From the NCBI GenBank assembly GCA_947038135.1, contig CAMQVM010000072.1:1-7410 (forward strand): a stretch of DNA of 7,410 nt, given 5' to 3'. Shown here piece after piece: positions 1 through 5,972 of the stretch. The translations under genes were made by a program, and so were the position numbers. Position 1 is the first letter of the stretch. The number at the start of each line of letters is the position of its first letter. The notes beneath the pieces were generated by a model that had not been told where the DNA came from, did not search any database, and saw only the letters and a list, made by a program, of their open reading frames with translations. Origin of the DNA: an uncultured Rikenellaceae bacterium. Lineage in GTDB: Bacteria > Bacteroidota > Bacteroidia > Bacteroidales > Rikenellaceae.

Positions 1-1101
1 CTGAGATGCAACAGTGCGGTTCCATATAAGCTTATAAAGTCTTTTTTCGTTAGACCCCGAAGCAATATCTTTATTGGCTATATTAGTAGGGCGGATAGCC
101 TCGTGAGCCTCTTGCGCCCCTTTGCTCTTTGTTTTATGCCTACGGACTTGCAAATATTCAGCACCATAATTAGATGTAACAGATGTAGATATAGCACTTA
201 TAGCATCATTCGAAAGGTTTACTGAGTCGGTACGCATATAACTGATATGCCCAGCCTCATAGAGCTGCTGAGCCACTGACATTGTTTGACTTACTGAAAA
301 CCCAAGCTTTCTGCTAGCCTCTTGCTGTAATGTAGATGTAGTAAAGGGTGCTGCTGGAGAACTTTTGCCCTCTTTTTTTTCAACAGAGCCAACTTGAAAA
401 TCGCTACCTTGACAGCTATTCAAGAACTCTAAAGCCTCCTCTTTAGTAGGGAATTTTTTTGATAATTCAGCTTTAAAAGTGTATATTGCACCACGCTCTC
501 CTATGGCTGTAAATACTGCTACTGTTTTATAGAAGTTTTTACTTACATGATTTATAATTTCACGCTCACGATCAACCACAAGCCTTACAGTAACCGACTG
601 AACTCTACCTGCTGATAAAGAGGGTTTGATTTTACGCCATAACACAGGCGACAACTCAAAACCTACCAGCCTATCAACAATACGACGAGCCTGCTGCGCA
701 CCTACCAAGTTAATATCGATAGCACGAGGCGACTTTATTGCATTTTCAATAGCTGTTTTGGTAATCTCATGAAAAACGATTCGTTTAGTTTCTTTCTTCT
801 TCAGGTCAAGCACTTCACTAAGATGCCATGCAATTGCCTCGCCTTCACGATCCTCATCGGATGCTAGCCAGACAGTTTTTGCAGCAGCAACTGCTTTTTT
901 TAGCTCAGACACCACTTTTGATTTAGATGGCGAAACCTCATATTGTGGTGTAAAGTTATTCTCGATATCGATACCGATACCACTTTTAGGAAGGTCACGA
1001 ATATGCCCAAAGCTTGATTTTACTAAGAATCCTTCACCTAATATTTTTTCAATTGTTTTAGCCTTAGCAGGGGACTCGACTATAACTACGTTATCTGCCA
1101 T
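1..1101 (-). CDS. topA: DNA topoisomerase I (type IA), N-terminal 367 codons, cut by the window edge
   Basis: Type IA topoisomerase that relaxes negative supercoils by cutting one DNA strand through a 5'-phosphotyrosine. The reading frame is open from the ATG at 1101 to base 1, so the C-terminal part (rest of the core and any zinc-finger tail) lies outside. The Toprim domain is near the N-terminus, with VIVESPAKAKT (Glu9) and the acidic ASDEDREGEA motif (Asp82, Asp84) that binds Mg2+. LSAGRVQS (around Arg166) and HISYMRTDS follow; the latter carries the catalytic Tyr288 and the adjacent Arg290, equivalent to Tyr319/Arg321 of E. coli TopA. All key residues seen are intact. The start is the first Met before the Toprim strand and has an A/T-rich leader. 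The gene lies downstream of the DUF4270 gene on the same strand, but a 139-bp gap with an inverted repeat suggests its own promoter. Confidence 0.97.
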   Translation of the reverse strand, partial: MADNVVIVESPAKAKTIEKILGEGFLVKSSFGHIRDLPKSGIGIDIENNFTPQYEVSPSKSKVVSELKKAVAAAKTVWLASDEDREGEAIAWHLSEVLDLKKKETKRIVFHEITKTAIENAIKSPRAIDINLVGAQQARRIVDRLVGFELSPVLWRKIKPSLSAGRVQSVTVRLVVDREREIINHVSKNFYKTVAVFTAIGERGAIYTFKAELSKKFPTKEEALEFLNSCQGSDFQVGSVEKKEGKSSPAAPFTTSTLQQEASRKLGFSVSQTMSVAQQLYEAGHISYMRTDSVNLSNDAISAISTSVTSNYGAEYLQVRRHKTKSKGAQEAHEAIRPTNIANKDIASGSNEKRLYKLIWNRTVASQ

Positions 1102-1116
1102 ATAATTTATTTTTTC

Positions 1117-1132
1117 ACCAGCAGTTACTGGT
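1117..1132 (-). promoter_or_regulatory. Small hairpin in the topA leader
   Basis: ACCAG and CTGGT form a perfect 5-bp stem with a 6-base loop, 15 bases upstream of the topA start codon. On the minus strand the second arm is followed by an A-rich stretch leading to the ATG. If transcription starts near 1160, this stem would be in the 5' untranslated RNA. A 5-bp stem is short and could be chance; no known riboswitch or leader family is recognised. Confidence 0.2.
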
Positions 1133-1166
1133 TTTGATTAAACAAAATGCTCATATATTTATCCAA

Positions 1167-1174
1167 CAAAATTA
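1167..1174 (-). promoter_or_regulatory. Candidate -7 promoter element for topA
   Basis: The minus strand reads TAATTTTG, an exact match to the Bacteroides -7 consensus TAnnTTTG, 65 bases upstream of the topA ATG. A TTG (minus strand, 1192-1194) lies 17 bases further upstream; it resembles the -33 element but is a little closer than the usual spacing of about 19-21. The element overlaps the distal arm of the inverted repeat at 1169-1211. The short consensus occurs by chance in AT-rich DNA, so its position is the main support. Confidence 0.4.
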
Positions 1175-1211
1175 TAAGTAATCAGATGGAACAATTGATT
1201 ACTTATAATTT
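1169..1211 (-). terminator. Perfect 16-bp inverted repeat, probable terminator of the DUF4270 transcript
   Basis: The arms 1169-1184 and 1196-1211 are exact reverse complements over 16 bases, separated by an 11-base loop. It begins 29 bases after the DUF4270 stop codon, and the minus-strand RNA continues from the stem into TTTTGTTGG, a short T-rich tail. This fits an intrinsic terminator, although only 2 of the 16 base pairs are G-C, so the RNA stem is weak for its length. The plus-strand reading has no gene to terminate here. The perfect symmetry could also serve as a protein-binding site or DNA cruciform next to the topA promoter. Confidence 0.6.
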
Positions 1212-1240
1212 ATAATATACTACTATTTAAATGTAAATTG

Positions 1241-2641
1241 CTATTTAAGCATTACATATTTTAAATTCAACTCAATTTTTGTAGCATCTAATGTTGATAG
1301 GTTTGGTAGAAACTCAATTTTAATGCCATTAATACCAACAGCATTTGCCAACTCTATAACATATAGATTATCTTTCTTGTCATTTACAACTTCATCATCT
1401 GATGTTGAGCTACTTTCATTCATAAAGATTGATTGTATATGCTCAGTGATATCCATTGTATATCTATTTTTTGCACGATTAAGTGTTCCGTCGTACGATG
1501 TTGAAGAGTCATTCTCTTCGGCACTAATTGCCATATAGTAGTCAGATAGGTAACCATAAGCAGCATAATCGTAATATGCACCTAACCTAGGGACTGATCT
1601 AGTCATAGATGCAGGGGTCGGATCAACCACTGGCAATGTAAGTGTAGCATTAGAGATTACAATTGTAGAGAAACCTTTTAGCTTAGCACTCTCTTTTATA
1701 GCATCAAAGTACTCTTTTTTAAGATCTAGCTTAGTAAGTAACCCCGCTTGACCTTGCACATAAACTGTACTTTGTGCCTCTTCTGTATTGATAATTGCAT
1801 CGTTTACACCTATTACAGGATCGGCAGTAGTAAAATCTCTTTTGATCATTGTAAAACTGGTGTTGTAGCGCTGATTGTTTTCCATGGTAAAAAAAGCCAT
1901 CAATGTATCAGGAGTAGGCACGTTTTGATTGCGGTAATAGACCTCAATTCCTGAAGAAGCCAATATAACATTACTATAAACTCCCTCTGTATGATGCTTT
2001 GCTGTTGATAGCATTAAACCAAAATGCTTCTTAAGGAATAGTGTATCGAATTGATATATTTGACCTGTTGTATCAAGCAGAGGTTTTGCAAAACTAATTG
2101 GAAGGTTAACCTTATTAACAGATGAGTCTATTGTAGTCATTACAGCAATAGGATTTGGATCTACATAATCAGCAAAATTGAAATTACTGTAATAAGTAGT
2201 GTCCATAAAGCTTTCAAGGTACTTATTAACTTTGTTAATATATACAACCTGTGGCAATAAGCTATCTCCACCAGCTGGGCTTGTTCTTAATACAAACTTA
2301 ACAGAGTCGATAGTAGGATTAGTACCCCACAAAGAATCTGTATTAGGCAGGTATGTAGATATAAAAGAGAAATCCGTTGACCCTACATATGGTGTTGTGG
2401 TATTTCCAAGCATTGTATACCCAAGCATTGACGTAGCAACAGAGTCAACTGTGCGTGTATATGCATTAAAATTCTCTAGAGTATCTGCAACAAAAGTCAT
2501 TTTGCTGTTGTCGGGTACTAAATCACCCCCCACATTGTAATCTACTTGTTCGCACGATACCATCGATACTGCAACACAAAGTGCTGAAGCAACTAACCCT
2601 TTTTTTAACATAAATTTCAGTATACTGCCCCGTGGGGCCAT
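1241..2641 (-). CDS. DUF4270 family lipoprotein
   Basis: Predicted lipoprotein of the DUF4270 family, which is typical of Bacteroidota and has no established biochemical role. The N-terminus has a basic patch, a hydrophobic stretch and a lipobox ending VSMVSC, so lipidation is expected at Cys30. The mature part is rich in Ser, Thr, Asp and Tyr with alternating polar and hydrophobic residues, suggesting a mainly beta, envelope-exposed protein; no enzyme motif is visible. The start is uncertain. The ATG at 2641 adds MAPRGSILKF before an ordinary signal peptide, while the in-frame ATG at 2611 gives MLKKGLVASAL with the lipobox Cys at position 20, the more usual geometry. The gene follows the glycogen-synthase-like gene by 12 bases (42 from the inner start), so the two are probably cotranscribed. 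From memory, this pair recurs side by side in other Bacteroidota, often near panC/panD. Confidence 0.88.
   Translation of the reverse strand: MAPRGSILKFMLKKGLVASALCVAVSMVSCEQVDYNVGGDLVPDNSKMTFVADTLENFNAYTRTVDSVATSMLGYTMLGNTTTPYVGSTDFSFISTYLPNTDSLWGTNPTIDSVKFVLRTSPAGGDSLLPQVVYINKVNKYLESFMDTTYYSNFNFADYVDPNPIAVMTTIDSSVNKVNLPISFAKPLLDTTGQIYQFDTLFLKKHFGLMLSTAKHHTEGVYSNVILASSGIEVYYRNQNVPTPDTLMAFFTMENNQRYNTSFTMIKRDFTTADPVIGVNDAIINTEEAQSTVYVQGQAGLLTKLDLKKEYFDAIKESAKLKGFSTIVISNATLTLPVVDPTPASMTRSVPRLGAYYDYAAYGYLSDYYMAISAEENDSSTSYDGTLNRAKNRYTMDITEHIQSIFMNESSSTSDDEVVNDKKDNLYVIELANAVGINGIKIEFLPNLSTLDATKIELNLKYVMLK
2618..2638. repeat. Two abutting palindromes between the alternative DUF4270 starts
   Basis: CAGTATACTG (2618-2627) is a perfect 10-base palindrome. 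It shares its last base with GCCCC-GT-GGGGC (2627-2638), a 5-bp inverted repeat that is a rare GC-rich block in this AT-rich region. If the inner ATG at 2611 is used, both would lie in the leader just before the start; if the ATG at 2641 is used, they encode the extra N-terminal residues. The two-base spacer means an RNA hairpin would open to a 4-bp stem. The role is unknown. Confidence 0.35.
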
Positions 2642-2653
2642 TAATTGTATTTT

Positions 2654-3475
2654 TTATTCTAACACTAACGCATAGAACTCAGCATATTTATCTGCATAAT
2701 CATCGTCGTGCTCGCACATATCTAAAGTCTTAATGCCACTTTCGATAATATACTCTTTTAATGAAGCATTAATCTCAGTGTCGGCAAATACAACTCCGTC
2801 TGTGTATTGTAGAACGAATTTAATTAGATTTTCGTATGTAGGATCCTCTAAAAAAGTTAATTCGTTGTCAACGACACCCTCACTAGCTAATTTTTTAAAG
2901 AAATTCTCGTTTAAAGAGCCAGGAAAGCTATCATTATATAGTGATATAACAATTTTTGAATCACTGAATAGTGGATTATCTGATACCATTCGCTTAATAT
3001 AAGCAGGCATTACAGATGAAAACCACCCATGACAATGTACTACGTCTGGCGACCAGCGCAGCTTAGTAACAGTTTCGATAACACCACGAGCGAAAAATAT
3101 TGCTCTTTCGTCATTATCTTCAAAATAGTTGCCTTCGTTATCTTTTACTTCGTATTTTCGATTGAAGAAGTCATCATTATCTATAAAATAGATCTGCATT
3201 CTAGCCGATTGAATAGATGCTACTTTAATTATTAATTGATGATCTGAATCATCGATAATAATATTCATTCCAGAGAGCCTAATAACCTCATGTAGCTGGT
3301 TTTTACGCTCATTTATAGAGCCGTATTTAGGCATGAAGGTGCGGATCTCTCCCCCTCTTTCTTGTATTTGTTGTGGCAATTGTCTGCATAGTGCAGAAAT
3401 TTTACTTTCAGGTAAATAAGGCATTAACTCCCCACATACATAAAGTACCTTAGTCTTTTTTTTCATAATTTTCAC
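2654..3475 (-). CDS. Glycogen/starch synthase-like protein, GT5 N-terminal domain only, probably not a glycogen synthase
   Basis: The 273 residues resemble only the N-terminal Rossmann half of GT5 glycogen synthases. Family signs are VLYVCGELMPYLPES near residues 10-24, the FMPKYGSI strand (47-54) and SPDVVHCHGW (142-151), matching the bacterial GlgA segment DVVHAHDWH. Glycogen synthases run to about 480 residues, and the second GT-B domain with its nucleotide-sugar site is absent; the protein ends in a clean acidic tail, not a broken frame. By hand alignment to E. coli GlgA, the KTGGL motif is PESKI here (Lys15 replaced by Pro22), HDWH is HGWF, and the active-site His161 corresponds to Tyr180. 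ADP-glucose transfer is therefore unlikely, despite the 'glycogen synthase' name such proteins usually receive. Met4 (ATG at 3466) is an equally good start. It leads the two-gene unit with the DUF4270 lipoprotein; I infer a binding or regulatory role but cannot name it. Confidence 0.85.
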   Translation of the reverse strand: MKIMKKKTKVLYVCGELMPYLPESKISALCRQLPQQIQERGGEIRTFMPKYGSINERKNQLHEVIRLSGMNIIIDDSDHQLIIKVASIQSARMQIYFIDNDDFFNRKYEVKDNEGNYFEDNDERAIFFARGVIETVTKLRWSPDVVHCHGWFSSVMPAYIKRMVSDNPLFSDSKIVISLYNDSFPGSLNENFFKKLASEGVVDNELTFLEDPTYENLIKFVLQYTDGVVFADTEINASLKEYIIESGIKTLDMCEHDDDYADKYAEFYALVLE

Positions 3476-3488
3476 TGATAAAACTTTG

Positions 3489-3496
3489 CAAAGATA
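3489..3496 (-). promoter_or_regulatory. Candidate -7 element for the glycogen-synthase-like/DUF4270 unit
   Basis: The minus strand reads TATCTTTG, an exact TAnnTTTG match, ending 13 bases before the ATG at 3475 and 22 before the alternative ATG at 3466. The nearest upstream TTTG (3510-3513, minus strand) is only 13 bases away, too close for a standard -33 box. The 5' leader would be very short, which fits the inner start slightly better. Confidence 0.4.
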
Positions 3497-3765
3497 ATTA
3501 AATTTATTACAAATCTCCTTAAAAACTTTTAAAAAATGTTAAATTTGCTTGTAAGTTGCTGTTTATTGACCCTTTTTCATCTATATATTGTCACTGATAT
3601 AGCAGCTGTTTTAATCTAAGCTAGCAAGGCATTTTGCTCAAAACTGATGTTTACAACAGCCTTCAAATAATAATTATTAACTTGTAATATCTTGATTATA
3701 ACCATAATGATTGTATAGAGTGATTATTATTTTACTTAATAGGTGTCTAAATTAAAAATATTTGT

Positions 3766-3773
3766 TAATTTTG
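3766..3773 (+). promoter_or_regulatory. Candidate -7 element for the four-gene plus-strand operon
   Basis: TAATTTTG matches TAnnTTTG exactly and lies 34 bases upstream of the ATG at 3808, giving a leader of roughly 25-30 bases. The -33 region is weak: the best candidate at the right spacing is GGTG at 3742-3745. No other exact match lies closer to the gene, and the three downstream genes have no comparable element in their short gaps, so this may drive the whole operon. Confidence 0.5.
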
Positions 3774-3795
3774 CATAATAATATTAATAATACAC

Positions 3796-3806
3796 AAAAA
3801 AAAAAA
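3796..3806 (+). repeat. Run of 11 A directly before a start codon
   Basis: Eleven consecutive A bases end two bases before the ATG at 3808, inside the expected leader RNA. No Shine-Dalgarno sequence is present, and A-rich leaders are known to favour translation in Bacteroidota, so the tract probably acts as the translation-initiation region. A homopolymer this long is also prone to slippage, which would change leader length but not the reading frame. Confidence 0.55.
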
Positions 3807-3807
3807 T

Positions 3808-4986
3808 ATGAAAATTGGATATAAATATTCTGTAAATTTTAAGCCTTTGTCAGCTATTGCATTATTTCTTTCGTTCATTATGACAGTTTCGTGTTCATCT
3901 GATACAGTAAGAGTTTCAGGCACTATTCATGGCAAGCCAGACAAAATGATGTATATAGAACAGATTGCTCCCTCAAGAGAGATTATCGATTCGGTACAGC
4001 TAAACTCTGATGGTGGATTTAGCTTTAAACATATAATATCTAGTAACGACCCGAAATTTTTAAATCTACAATTAGATGGAAATAATCTTACACTGCTAGT
4101 GTCAAAAGGCGAAAATGTAAAGGTTAACTCTATCTTTAATATACCTGGAGGGTATGGAGTAGAAGGTTCTGAAGGCTCTCGCCTAGTAATGGAGATGGGA
4201 CAGAAGGTTAATAATGTATCTTCGCAGATAGATTCACTTTATCAAATATTCAACCTATCAACTCACGATATTGAGCGTGAGCAGATAAACAAAGAGATAG
4301 CGCAATTATATATTAAGCATAAGCAGGAGTGTATAAAATTTCTTGTGCAAAATAGTGGCTCATTAGCCTCGATAGTAGCATTATACCAGCGAATGCCCAA
4401 CGGTATAATTACTTTTGATAGCGAAGCAGACATAATATATTTTTCAATGGTTGCAGACTCGCTATTTAAGCGATACCCAAAATCACTTCATGTAAAATCG
4501 CTACTTAAAGATGTAAAGAGTATTAGGGGGCGTCAGAAGCTGGCAGGTATGGTAAACAACTCTCTATCTAATAGTGCATCGTTATCTTTTCCTGAAATAG
4601 CAATGAACGATATGTATGGTGAAGAGCAGCTTTTATCTGCACTAAAAGGCAAGGTTATATTGTTGAGCTTTTGGAGTAATGCAGACAGGGCTAGTACCTT
4701 TCTTAACAGTGAGCTAAAAGAGGTATATGATGTATATCATAATAGAGGCTTTGAAATATACCAAATATCACTTGATCAATCTAAGAGCAGCTGGATAAAT
4801 AGTATTACTGAGCAGAAGCTACCTTGGATTAGCGTAAATGACTTTAAAGGAAACACCTCGCCTGCTGTTACTGGCTATAATATAACACAAATTCCTGCAA
4901 ACTACTTAATTGATCGTTCAGGTAATATTGTGGGTAAAAACATATTTGGTGCTGATTTAATGAAAAAAATATCTGAACAGTTTTAA
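3808..4986 (+). CDS. DUF4369/thioredoxin-fold (TlpA-like) lipoprotein lacking the CxxC motif
   Basis: Predicted periplasm-facing lipoprotein. Residues 1-28 form a signal peptide, and the lipobox MTVSC places the lipidated Cys at 29. Residues about 34-125 resemble DUF4369 (VSGTIHGKPDKMMYIEQ), a beta-rich N-terminal domain common in Bacteroidota TlpA/ResA-like proteins. A mostly helical, Gln/Lys-rich linker follows, then an AhpC/TSA/thioredoxin-like domain from about 255 to the end, with the strand VILLSFW (to Trp289), EIYQISLD and QIPANYLIDRSG, whose Pro363 fits the thioredoxin cis-Pro. Active relatives have WCxxC after the FW; here the segment is FWSNADRAST, so the cysteine positions become Asp293 and Ser296. 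The only cysteines in the protein are Cys29 and Cys175, so thiol-disulfide exchange by this domain is not expected. The A-rich leader and signal peptide support the start. It is the first gene of the plus-strand operon. Confidence 0.9.
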   Translation: MKIGYKYSVNFKPLSAIALFLSFIMTVSCSSDTVRVSGTIHGKPDKMMYIEQIAPSREIIDSVQLNSDGGFSFKHIISSNDPKFLNLQLDGNNLTLLVSKGENVKVNSIFNIPGGYGVEGSEGSRLVMEMGQKVNNVSSQIDSLYQIFNLSTHDIEREQINKEIAQLYIKHKQECIKFLVQNSGSLASIVALYQRMPNGIITFDSEADIIYFSMVADSLFKRYPKSLHVKSLLKDVKSIRGRQKLAGMVNNSLSNSASLSFPEIAMNDMYGEEQLLSALKGKVILLSFWSNADRASTFLNSELKEVYDVYHNRGFEIYQISLDQSKSSWINSITEQKLPWISVNDFKGNTSPAVTGYNITQIPANYLIDRSGNIVGKNIFGADLMKKISEQF

Positions 4987-5025
4987 ACTCACAAATTGAG
5001 CTTGTAAACCAATAATAGTAATGTT

Positions 5026-5955
5026 ATGGAGTCAGCAACCCGACAAAAACGCATATACAAAGTAACATTTATAGGAAGCTTAGTTAACCTTGCTTTAGTG
5101 ATTCTGAAAATTTCAGCTGGAGTGTTGGGGCGTAGTGGGGCAATGTTGGCAGATGGAATCCACTCTCTGTCAGATTTTACTACTGATGTGATTGTGCTTA
5201 TATTTGTACGACTTTCGTCAAAACCTAAAGATTGCAATCATGCCTACGGTCATGGTAAGTATGAAACTATGGCAACTACATTATTAGGAATAGTGGTACT
5301 AGCTGTAGGTTTAGGGCTATTTTGGGACTCTATTCAAAAAATTCGTTTTATTATTGGTGGCGGAATAGTAGATCAACCTACTGCATGGGTGTTATATGTT
5401 GCAGTATGCTCAATTGTGTGCAAAGAGGCTTTGTATCGCTATACTATACGTGTAGGAAAGCAAGTAAACAGCTCGCTAGTACTTGCAAACGCCTGGCATC
5501 ACCGATCTGACGCTTACTCTTCAATAGGTACCTTTATAGGTGTTGGAGGAGCATTTTTGCTAGGCAATGAGTGGGTTATACTTGACCCAATAGCTGCGGC
5601 TCTTGTAAGCTTATTTATCATGAGGGTAGCTTTTCAACTTATGTCACCAAGCATTAATGATCTGTTAGAGAGGGCACTTCCACGAGAGATACAAGAGGAT
5701 ATATTAGATCTTATAGGATCAGTTCCTAAGGTTACAGATCCTCATAATCTTCGAACTAGGCGCATTGGCAACGACTTTGCTATTGAGGTGCATATTCGTC
5801 TTGCACCTAAAATGACCGTTCAACAGAGCCATGATATATCGTGTGAGATAGAATCTAGGCTACGAAAAAAGTATGGTATACATACCCATGTAGCAATTCA
5901 TATTGAGCCTATCAAGGATAGTATTTCAAATTTATGTAGCAAAACATTAGATTAA
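5026..5955 (+). CDS. Cation diffusion facilitator (CDF) transporter, probable Zn2+/divalent metal exporter
   Basis: Inner-membrane antiporter of the CDF family, which exports Zn2+, Fe2+ or similar ions in exchange for protons. Six hydrophobic segments are visible at roughly 14-34, 38-62, 81-104, 118-136, 150-179 and 184-205, followed by a cytosolic C-terminal domain. The transport site aligned to E. coli YiiP/FieF is His46 and Asp50 in helix 2 (HSLSD) with His158 and Asp162 in helix 5 (HHRSD). The loop DCNHAYGHGKYE supplies Asp69, His72 and His76, matching YiiP's second zinc site. His240, His256, His269, His292 and Glu294 fit the cytosolic dimer-interface metal sites. The length of 309 is normal for the family. 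The HD-HD site differs from YiiP's DD-HD and is the arrangement associated with zinc-selective members; the substrate remains inferred. The gene starts 39 bases after the lipoprotein gene and ends 17 before lpxH. Confidence 0.94.
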   Translation: MESATRQKRIYKVTFIGSLVNLALVILKISAGVLGRSGAMLADGIHSLSDFTTDVIVLIFVRLSSKPKDCNHAYGHGKYETMATTLLGIVVLAVGLGLFWDSIQKIRFIIGGGIVDQPTAWVLYVAVCSIVCKEALYRYTIRVGKQVNSSLVLANAWHHRSDAYSSIGTFIGVGGAFLLGNEWVILDPIAAALVSLFIMRVAFQLMSPSINDLLERALPREIQEDILDLIGSVPKVTDPHNLRTRRIGNDFAIEVHIRLAPKMTVQQSHDISCEIESRLRKKYGIHTHVAIHIEPIKDSISNLCSKTLD

Positions 5956-5972
5956 TATAACACCAATTACGT

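Larger units (their letters stand above)
3476..3807. other. 332-bp divergent intergenic region
   Basis: This AT-rich gap separates the start codons of two divergent genes. It holds a TAnnTTTG element facing each gene (3489-3496 minus, 3766-3773 plus) and a further plus-strand match at 3540-3547 with no convincing gene after it. A weak nested fold lies in the centre: GCTGTT/AACAGC (3605-3610 with 3655-3660) encloses AGCAA/TTGCT (3623-3627 with 3634-3638), and GTTTT/AAAAC (3608-3612 with 3640-3644) is an alternative to the outer pair. No tRNA, known riboswitch or tandem repeat is recognisable. The only notable small open frame is a 27-codon plus-strand one at 3536-3619, which I do not call. Confidence 0.6.

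Noticed and set aside
2199..2540. 113-codon plus-strand open frame antisense to the DUF4270 gene.
   Set aside because: It lies wholly inside a well-supported lipoprotein gene, has no domain or signal peptide, and no promoter or leader of its own.
2654..3475. Reading the short GT5 gene as a truncated pseudogene.
   Set aside because: The frame is clean, the protein ends in a natural-looking tail, the next gene follows after 12 bases with no remnant of a second domain, and similar short versions are recalled from other Bacteroidota.
3540..3547. TAAATTTG on the plus strand, another exact match to the -7 consensus.
   Set aside because: It is 260 bases from the next plus-strand gene, has no -33 partner, and the operon already has a better placed candidate at 3766-3773.
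3536..3619. 27-codon plus-strand open frame in the divergent region encoding a hydrophobic peptide starting MLNLLVSCC.
   Set aside because: It is too short to judge. The only nearby promoter-like match (3540-3547) lies inside the frame, and frames of this size arise by chance in AT-rich DNA.
3661..3735. AT-rich stretch with ATAATAATTATTA-like palindromic runs, considered as an origin or integration site.
   Set aside because: There are no DnaA-box clusters, direct repeats or flanking integrase gene; low-complexity AT sequence explains it.
4989..5237. 82-codon minus-strand open frame over the start of the CDF transporter gene.
   Set aside because: It is antisense to the first transmembrane segments of a clear CDF gene and has no independent support.
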